From positions 1 to 32,137 of the forward strand of contig JAYEIJ010000117.1 of NCBI GenBank assembly GCA_034660035.1: a DNA stretch of 32,137 bases, written 5' to 3'. The notes beneath the pieces were generated by a model. It had not been told where the DNA came from. It ran no database searches and saw only the letters and a list, made by a program, of their open reading frames with translations. This document shows positions 23,118-30,261 of the stretch, piece by piece. The first letter of the stretch is position 1. Each line of letters starts with the position of its first letter. The DNA is from JAHEEL01 sp034660035. GTDB lineage: Bacteria > Actinomycetota > Acidimicrobiia > Spongiisociales > UBA5794. The position numbers and the translations under genes are program-made.

Positions 23118-23728
23118 CCTCCGACCCGAACCAGATCGAGGTCGCTTTCGTTCATCGCTGCAGTGAGGGTTGTAGCGAGGGCATCGTCGACGGCAAGGAG
23201 GAGTTGGATCTGGCCGCCGTTCACCGTCGATTCGGAGATCGTGGCATCGACGACGAAGACGGAGGACGCGACGAGCCGGGTCTCGGACGGCTCTCCAGGT
23301 CGGGACGTCGATGCGTAGATGTCGACCCGGTCGCCCGGATCGATCCGGCCGAGAACCGCGTGGGCTCGATCGAGTTCGAGTGCGATGAGATCGGGTGCGT
23401 CTTGGACCTCAGGAGCACGGAGCAGGCTGGGAAGTATGGGTTCCCCTGAAGCGATCGGCACCACGAGGACCCAATCGGCGAGCTCACCCGGCTCGTCTCC
23501 GACGACGAGACCGGCAGCATCAGTGGTGTTCTTCACGGAGAGGTCCAACTCCGAGAGCGGAGTTCCGGCAGGGAGATCCGAGCCGGCGACGAGGATGGGG
23601 ACGGTTGGGATGGGGCGAGTCATCCAGAGTACGAGCAACGCCGCGACGGCAGCGAGGCCGATGCCGAGCAGCGTTCTCGCGTCCGGCCGGGGGATCGTCA
23701 TGCTCCGCAATTGCACACCGACCGCCAT
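23114..23728 (-). CDS. cpaB: CpaB/RcpC-like Flp pilus assembly protein (SAF domain)
   Basis: The 204-residue product has one transmembrane helix (about 20-38, LLGIGLAAVAALLVLWM), then a SAF domain with VPILVAGSDLPAGTPLSELDLSV, and a C-terminal RcpC-like domain with DPGDRVDIYAS and a LLLAVDDALATTL helix. ATG 23728 overlaps the upstream stop as TGATG. CpaB is periplasmic and secretin-linked in diderms; in a monoderm it may act at the cell wall. Confidence 0.85.
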   Translation of the reverse strand: MAVGVQLRSMTIPRPDARTLLGIGLAAVAALLVLWMTRPIPTVPILVAGSDLPAGTPLSELDLSVKNTTDAAGLVVGDEPGELADWVLVVPIASGEPILPSLLRAPEVQDAPDLIALELDRAHAVLGRIDPGDRVDIYASTSRPGEPSETRLVASSVFVVDATISESTVNGGQIQLLLAVDDALATTLTAAMNESDLDLVRVGG

Positions 23729-24027
23729 CAGCGGGCCTCCACTGCGACGATGTGGGCGATGGCGATGCACCGCTCGACGTTCCCGTCGATAACGACAACG
23801 TGGTCGATGCCGACCGCTTCAACGACGCCGCGATAGAGATGTCCGTCGGCAGCAGAGACAACGATCTGCTCGGTGCGATCTTCGGAGTCGAGGAGTCGGT
23901 CCCTCAAGGTCTGGCGTCTCCGAGCCGCAGCGCGCGCCGCCGCCTGCTCGGCGTCGAGAGTGTCATCCAGCCGGTTCCGGAGCGAACGCCCGAGTCGTAC
24001 CAGATCAGGATGTCCGAGCGGATCCAT
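23728..24027 (-). CDS. Unrecognised first protein of the Tad operon
   Basis: This 99-residue cytoplasmic protein has a charged alpha-helical N-terminal half (LRNRLDDTLDAEQAAARAAARR, likely coiled) and a C-terminal half of short strands (GHLYRGVVEAVGIDHVVVIDG, then IAIAHIVAVEAR). The latter loosely resembles small beta-barrel folds such as Sm-like or SH3-like domains; that is an impression, not a match. ATG 24027 has GGAGG 9 nt upstream. Its TGATG overlap with cpaB makes it part of the pilus operon, perhaps as a regulator or chaperone. Confidence 0.7.
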   Translation of the reverse strand: MDPLGHPDLVRLGRSLRNRLDDTLDAEQAAARAAARRRQTLRDRLLDSEDRTEQIVVSAADGHLYRGVVEAVGIDHVVVIDGNVERCIAIAHIVAVEAR

Positions 24028-24177
24028 TCCCTTTTACCTCCATCGTTCAAGTCGATTCGGGTAACCCACCCTTTAAGTACCACGGGTTGGGCCTTCCTGA
24101 CAAGTAGGTCGTCATGACAATGTTTCGCGGTTCAAGATCGGCGTTCGCGCGTTAGGGAGGAGCATCGCGGTCTGGGC

Positions 24178-24364
24178 GGGACAGGGGACAGTAGATCAGT
24201 AGATCAGTAGATCAGTAGATGAGACAGAACCTCTACGGACTNNNNNNNNNNNNNNNNNNNNNNNNNNNNNNNNNNNNNNNNNNNNNNNNNNNNNNNNNNN
24301 NNNNNNNNNNNNNNNNNNNNNNNNNNNNNNNNNNNNNNNNNCGGACTACGGACTACCGACTACC
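24178..24364. repeat. Mosaic of 7-8 bp tandem repeats spanning an assembly gap
   Basis: Two GGGACAG heptamers (24178-24191) lead into almost four copies of the 8-mer AGTAGATC (24190-24219). CTCTACGGACT then abuts the N-run. On the far side GGACTAC is repeated twice (24343-24356), followed by CGACTAC (24357-24363). Both gap edges are in the same CTACGGA register, so the missing DNA is probably more of this heptamer. It fills the spacer between the Tad operon and the nucleotidase gene, ending 10 nt before the latter's ATG. Confidence 0.85.
24242..24341. other. Scaffold gap of 100 N
   Basis: Exactly 100 undetermined bases, the conventional placeholder for a gap of unknown size. Flanking repeat units suggest the assembler failed in a tandem array. 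Confidence 0.98.
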
Positions 24365-24373
24365 TTCCTCCCC

Positions 24374-25813
24374 ATGCCCACCGATGCCATCCTCATCCCC
24401 GACCCCAGTCCGGAGCGTCGCGTCTTTGTGAACCGGACGTTGAACATGCGCTCGATCAAGGCGATCGGGTACGACATGGACTACACGCTGACCCAGTACA
24501 ACGCGGAGGCGTGGGAGGAATGCGCCTTCGGTCATGCCCGGGCTCGACTGGCCGCGCTGGGGTGGCCGGTTGAAGCGCTCGAGTTCGATGCGACGATGGT
24601 GAGCAGGGGTCTCGTCATGGACCTCGAACTCGGGAACCTCTTGAAGGGGACACGGTTCGGGTGGGTGATCCGAGCGATGCACGGCACGCGATTCTTCGAC
24701 TATCACGAACTTCGCCGGGCTTACTCGGGGACGCTTGTCGATCTCGCAGAGGATCGGTACGTGTTCCTGAACACGCTCTTCTCGCTTTCGGAGGCGAGCC
24801 TCTTCGCCCAGTGCGTCGAACTTCTCGATGCCGGGGAACTCCCGAGCGGTGTTGGCTACCGGGAGGTGTTCGCAGCAGTGCGAGCGGCGATCGACGGCGC
24901 CCATCGGGACGGTCTCCTCAAGGCGGACGTACTCGCCGATCCTGAGCGGTTCATCGTGCTCGACGGCGACATCGTCGACAGTCTCCTCGACCAGAAGCAC
25001 GCCGGGAAGCGGATGATGCTGATCACGAATTCCGAGTGGAACTTCGCCAACGAGATCATGACGTACACGTTCGACCGATACCTGCCGACGGGCCATACCT
25101 GGCGTGACCTCTTCGGAACGGTGATCGTGTCGGCCGCGAAGCCGGGCTTCTTCACGTCGTCGAACCCATTGTACAAAGTGGTCGATGAGGATCGTGGTCT
25201 CCTGGAACCGCACCACGGGTCGATCGAGCACGAAGGCATCTTCTACGGAGGCAATGCACGGCTCGTCGAGGAGTACCTCGGACTATCCGGAGACGAGATC
25301 CTCTACGTGGGAGATCACCTCTACGGCGACGTTCACTTCTCGAAGGACCTGCTCCGGTGGAGAACCGCCCTCATCCTGCAGGAACTCGAATCCGAGGTTC
25401 GGGCGCTCTCCGGGTTCCTTCCCTCCCAGCAACGTCTCGGGGAGTTGATGGCGCACAAAGAACATCTCGAGGCGAAGTTGAGCGCGCTGCGACTTGCCGA
25501 ACTGCGGGCTCGCGACGGGTACGCGGAACCGATGTTCGAAGTAGACGACGGTGAGGCGGCGATCGTCAGAACCAGGAACGAGATCCTGGCACTCGACGAC
25601 GTGATCGCGCCGCTCGCGATCGAGGCGGGCCGTCTCCGCACCGAAGCCTGGGGGCTCATGATGCGGGCGGGCGCCGACAAGAGCCTGCTTGCCCGGCAGG
25701 TGGAGAGATACGCCGACATATACACGTCGCGCGTTTCGAATCTGCTGTATCCCGGACCATACGCGATGTTCCGGATCGGCCGCCTAGATCTCCCGCACGA
25801 CCCTCAAAACTAG
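24374..25813 (+). CDS. HAD-superfamily IMP/GMP-type cytosolic 5'-nucleotidase
   Basis: This 479-residue protein belongs to the large purine 5'-nucleotidase (NT5C2/HAD-IG) family, which dephosphorylates IMP or GMP to nucleosides. HAD motif I is YDMDYTL (nucleophile and acid Asp, about residues 33-39), motif II LITNSEWNF, the motif III Lys is probably in SAAKPGFF, and motif IV is YVGDHLYGDVHFSK. A long helical C-terminal part (about 340-440) precedes the conserved YTSRVSNLLYPGPYAMFR ending. ATG 24374 has no clear ribosome site and lies right after the repeat array. With the nucleoside importer and adenosine deaminase it points to purine turnover. Short tandem repeats flank it on both sides. Confidence 0.88.
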   Translation: MPTDAILIPDPSPERRVFVNRTLNMRSIKAIGYDMDYTLTQYNAEAWEECAFGHARARLAALGWPVEALEFDATMVSRGLVMDLELGNLLKGTRFGWVIRAMHGTRFFDYHELRRAYSGTLVDLAEDRYVFLNTLFSLSEASLFAQCVELLDAGELPSGVGYREVFAAVRAAIDGAHRDGLLKADVLADPERFIVLDGDIVDSLLDQKHAGKRMMLITNSEWNFANEIMTYTFDRYLPTGHTWRDLFGTVIVSAAKPGFFTSSNPLYKVVDEDRGLLEPHHGSIEHEGIFYGGNARLVEEYLGLSGDEILYVGDHLYGDVHFSKDLLRWRTALILQELESEVRALSGFLPSQQRLGELMAHKEHLEAKLSALRLAELRARDGYAEPMFEVDDGEAAIVRTRNEILALDDVIAPLAIEAGRLRTEAWGLMMRAGADKSLLARQVERYADIYTSRVSNLLYPGPYAMFRIGRLDLPHDPQN

Positions 25814-25814
25814 A

Positions 25815-25927
25815 TAACAGACCACAGACCACAGACCACAGCAAGACCCGCGCTTCAGGTATTCGTCTGTCTGTTGTCTGTTGTCTGTTGTCTGTTGTCT
25901 GTTGTCTGCTGTCTGCTGTTGTCTGTC
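25815..25927. repeat. Opposed heptamer arrays forming a long imperfect hairpin
   Basis: ACAGACC is repeated three times plus ACAG (25817-25841). After a 23-nt spacer, GTCTGTT is repeated five times and GTCTGCT twice (25869-25917), with further partial units to 25927. The arrays are inverted relative to each other and pair at six of every seven positions, so RNA from either strand could form a stem of over 20 bp. It separates convergent genes and may act as a shared terminator. It ends 2 nt before the zinc-ribbon stop codon. Confidence 0.85.
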
Positions 25928-25929
25928 AG

Positions 25930-26106
25930 CTACTCGTCTTCCAGATCCGCTTCTTCCACCACGATGTCGAAACGATCTACGCAATCGGCGCAGCGGTAGG
26001 CAACGATGTCGCCCGGCATCGGCGGGTCATCCGGCGGGAAGCCGGTCAGCAGGTAGGCGTTGCCGCCGCACTCGATACACACGATCGATTCTGCGAGAGG
26101 GCTCAT
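25930..26106 (-). CDS. Small zinc-ribbon protein, 58 residues
   Basis: ATG 26106 has AAGGAGG 5 nt upstream and opens a 58-codon frame ending at TAG 25930. Two CxxC knuckles (IVCIECGGN, residues 10-13; YRCADCVDR, residues 39-42) separated by 25 residues suggest a structural zinc ribbon; the tail is acidic (EEADLEDE). Its ribosome site overlaps the uspA stop, so it is probably translationally coupled as the second gene of that operon. The function is unknown. It is below a 60-residue cutoff and may be missed by automatic calls. Confidence 0.8.
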   Translation of the reverse strand: MSPLAESIVCIECGGNAYLLTGFPPDDPPMPGDIVAYRCADCVDRFDIVVEEADLEDE

Positions 26107-26116
26107 CGGACCTCCT

Positions 26117-26563
26117 TCATTTCACCGTTACGACCGTGCAATCCGCGGTGTGCGCGACCTTGTGGGTCACGCTTCCGAGGAAGAGCCCGGAGAAGTCTCC
26201 GAGACCGCGACGACCCATGACGACGACGTCTGCCCCGACCGACTTCGACGTTTCGCATATCGTCTGCGCCGGCGAGCCGAGTTCTACCATTGTCGTGACC
26301 TTACGGACACCGAGCAGACGGGCCCTCTCGGCGGCGCTCTCGACGATCTTCTCACCGGCCGATTGGAGCACCGATCGTGACTCTGCATAGAGGCCCTCGA
26401 GTTCAGCGTACGCACCGAGTGCGAGCGGAACGGTCGACGCATAGGAGACGACGTTCAAGATCGTCAGACCGGCTCCGTACTTGATGGCGAATTCCGCGGC
26501 GAACTCGAGTGCCCTATCGGCATGGCTGGAACCATCGACTGCAACGAGAACGTGAGACACCAT
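26117..26563 (-). CDS. UspA-family universal stress protein, ATP-binding type
   Basis: The 148-residue protein begins HVLVAVDGSSHADRAL and ends with GRRGLGDFSGLFLGSVTHKVAH, which fits the ATP-binding G-x2-G-x9-G-(S/T) pattern. VVMGRRG and CTVVTVK are the usual closing strands. It is cytoplasmic, probably dimeric, and associated with stress or energy limitation. GAAGGAGGTG lies upstream of ATG 26563. It is divergent from the glycine riboswitch and gcvP and upstream of the zinc-ribbon gene. Confidence 0.92.
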   Translation of the reverse strand: MVSHVLVAVDGSSHADRALEFAAEFAIKYGAGLTILNVVSYASTVPLALGAYAELEGLYAESRSVLQSAGEKIVESAAERARLLGVRKVTTMVELGSPAQTICETSKSVGADVVVMGRRGLGDFSGLFLGSVTHKVAHTADCTVVTVK

Positions 26564-26644
26564 GCGACACCTCCTTCACCTTCAGTCTCGCGCGCGAAAG
26601 CGTCCGCGACTAGGGCATCTCGGAAGGGGGGACGAACAATCTGG

Positions 26645-26650
26645 TACGAT
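26645..26650 (+). promoter_or_regulatory. -10-like TACGAT for the gcvP leader
   Basis: TACGAT lies 15 nt before the first riboswitch stem, at the right distance for a start just upstream of the aptamer. No consensus -35 was seen at 16-18 bp spacing. Confidence 0.35.
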
Positions 26651-26665
26651 CGGATGGCCATCGAC

Positions 26666-26828
26666 CCTCGCGGGAGAGCGACGCAGGTCGCGCCGAAGGA
26701 GCAACCACCCCGGCAATCTCGCAGGCACACGGACCGCGGGGCGAGGCACATCTGGAGAGCAGGGCTTCGGCCCTCACCGAAGGGGAAAGCCGCCGAGGCG
26801 GTGAATCTCTCAGGTCATCCGACAGATG
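26666..26828 (+). promoter_or_regulatory. Tandem glycine riboswitch upstream of gcvP
   Basis: Two glycine aptamers are visible. In aptamer 1, P1 pairs CCTCGCGG (26666-26673) with CCGCGGGG (26734-26741) and encloses GGGAGAG, GCCGAAGGAGCAA and GCAGGCACACGGACC. In aptamer 2, P1 pairs CATCT (26749-26753) with AGATG (26824-26828) and encloses GGAGAG, CACCGAAGGGGAA and CTCTCAGGTCATCCGACAG. The linker is 7 nt, as in cooperative tandem forms. A 6-bp stem, GGGGCG (26828-26833) with CGCCCC (26846-26851), sits between the switch and GAGGAG (26856-26861) and may be part of the expression platform. Glycine should turn the gene on, as is usual for gcv operons. Confidence 0.93.
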
Positions 26829-26867
26829 GGGCGAACGCACTTTCGCGCCCCGACTGAGGAGCAGCCG

Positions 26868-29786
26868 ATGACAGACACACCGTTCCGGGACCTCGGACCG
26901 ACCGGCGATTTCCTTTCGCGCCACCTCGGACCATCGAGCAACGACATGCCTGAGATGCTGGCCGTCGTCGGTGCCGCGTCGATGGAGGATCTGATCGATC
27001 GAGCCGTTCCTGCTCAGATCAGGATCGAGCATGACCATGACCTTCCGGGCCCCTTGGCCGAGCACGATGCGATCGCCCGGCTCCGCGTTCTTGCCGATCG
27101 GAACGAGCGGTACACATCCCTCATCGGCATGGGTTACACCGGAACGATCCTGCCCGCCGTCATCCAGCGGAACGTGCTCGAGAACGCCGGTTGGTACACG
27201 GCATACACGCCGTACCAGCCGGAGATCTCGCAGGGAAGGCTCGAGGCGCTGCTGAATTTCCAGACGATGGTGTCGGATCTGACCGGCATGGACCTCTCGA
27301 ACTCGTCACTCCTCGATGAAGGGACCGCTGCCGCCGAGGCGATGGCGATGTTCAAGCGAGTGAACCGGCGCTCGGGCCCGGTCTTCTTCGTCGACGAAGA
27401 AGCACACCCGCAGACGATCGAAGTCATCAAGACCCGGGCGCTTCCTCTCGGTCTCGAAGTCGTCGTTGGAGATCCCGATGGTGACCTCCCGGACGCGGTG
27501 TTCGGCGTGCTGATCCAGTACCCGGGGACGTACGGGACGGTGGGGAACCACGCCGCTGCGGTCGAGCGGATCCATGATGCAGGCGCACTCGTCGTGTTCG
27601 CGGTTGATCTGTTGGCGATGACGCTGATCACCCCGCCCGGCGAGTTCGGCGCCGATGCCGTGGTGGGCAGTTCGCAGCGACTCGGTGTTCCGATGATGTT
27701 CGGGGGACCTCACGCTGCCTTCATGGCGACGCGAGACGAGTACAAGCGGCAACTCCCCGGACGCATGGTCGGCGTTTCGAAGGATGCCGATGGACGGGTC
27801 GCGTTGCGTCTTGCGCTCCAGACCCGCGAGCAGCACATCCGTCGCGAGAAGGCAACGTCGAACATCTGCACGGCACAGGTGCTGCTCGCCGTAATGGCAG
27901 GTCTATACGGTGTGTACCACGGCCCGGACGGCCTCATCCGGATCGCCAGCCGTATCCACCGACTCACCAACGCTCTCGCCGCCGGTCTTCGGGCCGGAGG
28001 TATGACCGTTCGTGGGGATTCCTGGTTCGACACGATCACGGTCGAAGTGGCCAACGCGGAAGAGGCGCTCGCGAGGGCGAGACACCGCAGGATCAACCTT
28101 CGACCCGTGGACGCCACAACGGTCGGGGTGACCCTCGACGAGACGATCACAGCCGATTCCGTTGACGCTCTGTTCGAGGTGTTCGGCGTGTCCGCCGACG
28201 CTGTCGCTCTCGTCGATACCGCGCCATCAGGGATACCGGCAGGACTCGAGCGCACGACGGAGTTCATGGAACATGACGTGTTCCACACCTACCGGTCCGA
28301 GACCGAGATGATGCGCTACCTCCGCCGTCTCCAGGATCAGGACATCGCCCTCGATCGGTCGATGATCTCCCTCGGTTCGTGCACGATGAAGCTGAACGCG
28401 GCGACGGAGATGGCCGCCGTCACGTGGCCCGAGTTCTCCGACATCCACCCGTTCGTGCCGCTCGATCAGGCGTCCGGCTATCTCGAGCTGATCGCCGACA
28501 TAGAGCGCTGGCTTGCAGATCTGACCGGCTACGAGGCTGTGTCGGTGCAACCCAACTCGGGTGCTCAGGGAGAGTTCACGGGCCTTCTCGCGATCAGTGC
28601 GTATCACGAGTCCCGCGGCGAGGGGCACCGCGACGTCTGTCTCATCCCGGCCTCTGCTCACGGAACAAACCCCGCCTCGGCGACGATGGCGGGGATGAAG
28701 GTCGTCGTTGTGAAGACGAGCGACGACGGCAGCATCGACGTGGAGGATCTGCAGTCGAAGGCGAGCCGGCACGCCGACGCACTCGCCGCCATCATGGTCA
28801 CGTACCCGTCGACGCACGGCGTCTTCGAGGAATCGATCGTCGAAGTGTGCGACATCGTCCATGAACACGGCGGGCAGGTCTACCTCGACGGCGCGAACCT
28901 CAACGCGATGGTCGGCATCGCCGAACCGGGCGGGTTCGGCAGCGACGTCTCTCATCTCAATCTCCACAAGACGTTCGCAATACCTCACGGGGGAGGCGGT
29001 CCCGGGGTTGGTCCGGTCGCGGTGAAGGAACATCTCGCCCCGTTCCTCCCCGGTCATCCGCTCGTCCCCGACATGCCGGGTCACGAGGACGGTATCGGCG
29101 CCGTGGCCTCCGCTCCGTGGGGTTCGGCGGGAGTGCTCGCGATCTCCTGGGCGTACATCGCGATGATGGGCGCCTCCGGTCTCCGTTCGGCAACAGAGAT
29201 GGCGATCCTCAACGCCAACTACGTCGCCGCCCGCCTCGCCCCGTTCTATCCGGTGCTGTACACGGGCAACGACGGGTTCGTCGCCCACGAGTGCATCATC
29301 GACATTCGCGGTATTCAGCACGACACGGGTGTCACGAACGAGGACGTGGCGAAGCGTCTCATCGACTACGGCTTCCATGCCCCGACGATGTCGTTCCCCG
29401 TGGCCGGGACGCTCATGATCGAACCGACCGAGTCTGAGTCGAGGTTCGAACTCGACCGCTTCTGTGACGCGATGATCGCGATCAAGGGTGAGATCGATGC
29501 GGTTGAGGCCGGGTCGATCGCCGTCGAGGAGAGCGCGTTGCGCCGTGCTCCGCATCCGGCGGAGGGCCTTCTCACCGATGAATGGGATCGCCCGTACGAA
29601 CGCGAGACGGCCGCATACCCGGTGGATAGCCTGCGCAGGAACAAGTACTGGGTGCCGGTGAGTCGGATCGACAACGCGTTCGGTGATCGACACGTCGTGT
29701 GCGCGTGCCCCCCGATGGAGGCATACGAGATGGGAACGGAAGGTGGCTTCGACGTGATCCAGAACCGCGTATTCACCGATGAGTGA
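26868..29786 (+). CDS. gcvP: Glycine dehydrogenase (decarboxylating), P-protein of glycine cleavage
   Basis: This 972-residue single-chain P-protein decarboxylates glycine and passes the aminomethyl group to lipoyl-GcvH. Both homologous halves are present: an N-terminal half with IGMGYTGTILPAVIQRNVLEN and a C-terminal half with LGSCTMKLNA, HGTNPASA and the PLP lysine K701 in NLHKTFAIPHGGGG. ATG 26868 has GAGGAG 6 nt upstream; the open frame begins earlier inside the riboswitch. gcvT and gcvH are not in the window. The next gene overlaps by 8 bp. Threonine-derived glycine from Tdh and Kbl is a plausible source. Confidence 0.96.
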   Translation: MTDTPFRDLGPTGDFLSRHLGPSSNDMPEMLAVVGAASMEDLIDRAVPAQIRIEHDHDLPGPLAEHDAIARLRVLADRNERYTSLIGMGYTGTILPAVIQRNVLENAGWYTAYTPYQPEISQGRLEALLNFQTMVSDLTGMDLSNSSLLDEGTAAAEAMAMFKRVNRRSGPVFFVDEEAHPQTIEVIKTRALPLGLEVVVGDPDGDLPDAVFGVLIQYPGTYGTVGNHAAAVERIHDAGALVVFAVDLLAMTLITPPGEFGADAVVGSSQRLGVPMMFGGPHAAFMATRDEYKRQLPGRMVGVSKDADGRVALRLALQTREQHIRREKATSNICTAQVLLAVMAGLYGVYHGPDGLIRIASRIHRLTNALAAGLRAGGMTVRGDSWFDTITVEVANAEEALARARHRRINLRPVDATTVGVTLDETITADSVDALFEVFGVSADAVALVDTAPSGIPAGLERTTEFMEHDVFHTYRSETEMMRYLRRLQDQDIALDRSMISLGSCTMKLNAATEMAAVTWPEFSDIHPFVPLDQASGYLELIADIERWLADLTGYEAVSVQPNSGAQGEFTGLLAISAYHESRGEGHRDVCLIPASAHGTNPASATMAGMKVVVVKTSDDGSIDVEDLQSKASRHADALAAIMVTYPSTHGVFEESIVEVCDIVHEHGGQVYLDGANLNAMVGIAEPGGFGSDVSHLNLHKTFAIPHGGGGPGVGPVAVKEHLAPFLPGHPLVPDMPGHEDGIGAVASAPWGSAGVLAISWAYIAMMGASGLRSATEMAILNANYVAARLAPFYPVLYTGNDGFVAHECIIDIRGIQHDTGVTNEDVAKRLIDYGFHAPTMSFPVAGTLMIEPTESESRFELDRFCDAMIAIKGEIDAVEAGSIAVEESALRRAPHPAEGLLTDEWDRPYERETAAYPVDSLRRNKYWVPVSRIDNAFGDRHVVCACPPMEAYEMGTEGGFDVIQNRVFTDE

Positions 29787-30261
29787 CGAATTCTCGTTCC
29801 GTCAGAAGCCCAGGGGCTTGTTCAAATGGTTCCTGCAAACGCCGAAGTGGCTCTACCGGGCACACCTCGGGTTCCTTCTCGGATCTCGGTTCCTGCTGCT
29901 CGAGCACATCGGGCGCAAGTCCGCGAATCTGTACCAGACGCCGCTGGAAGTAGCGCACCACAATCCGGAACGTGACGAGTACATCGTGACATCCGGGACC
30001 GGGGTGAAGGCCGACTGGTACCGGAACATCCAGGCGAGTCCGGCGGTCGCCGTCTGGTTGGGGAACCGCCAGTACCCGGTGGTGCAGCGGTTCCTTCCGA
30101 CAGAAGAGTCCGTCGAAGTCATGAAGGGCTATGAACGGGAACACCCGAAGGCAGCGACGAAACTCGAGTCGATGATGGGTGTCTCCCACGACGAGACCCA
30201 CGAGTCGTGGATGGCGATGATGGAGAAGATCCCCATGATCGGTTTCATTCCCCAACGCTGA
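29779..30261 (+). CDS. Deazaflavin (F420)-dependent nitroreductase-family protein
   Basis: This 160-residue protein resembles the DDN/FDOR family of split-barrel F420H2-dependent reductases. LLLEHIGRKSANLYQTPLEVAHH matches the conserved G-R-(K/R)-S-G-x-x-x-x-T-P-L segment, and NIQASPAVAVWLGNRQYPV is the usual WYRN..A-x-P barrel region. Members reduce enones, nitro compounds or quinones in actinobacteria. ATG 29779 overlaps the gcvP stop by 8 bp, so it is probably cotranscribed under the glycine riboswitch. Its 3' end overlaps the convergent MFS gene by 17 bp. The cofactor is inferred from the family. Confidence 0.85.
   Translation: MSDEFSFRQKPRGLFKWFLQTPKWLYRAHLGFLLGSRFLLLEHIGRKSANLYQTPLEVAHHNPERDEYIVTSGTGVKADWYRNIQASPAVAVWLGNRQYPVVQRFLPTEESVEVMKGYEREHPKAATKLESMMGVSHDETHESWMAMMEKIPMIGFIPQR

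Noticed and set aside
25815..25927. CRISPR array
   Set aside because: Units are 7 bp without unique spacers, and no cas genes are present.
25881..26390. Plus-strand frames with Cys/Val/Ser-rich starts over the GTCTGTT array
   Set aside because: The sequence is simply the translation of the heptamer repeats followed by the antisense of the zinc-ribbon and uspA genes.
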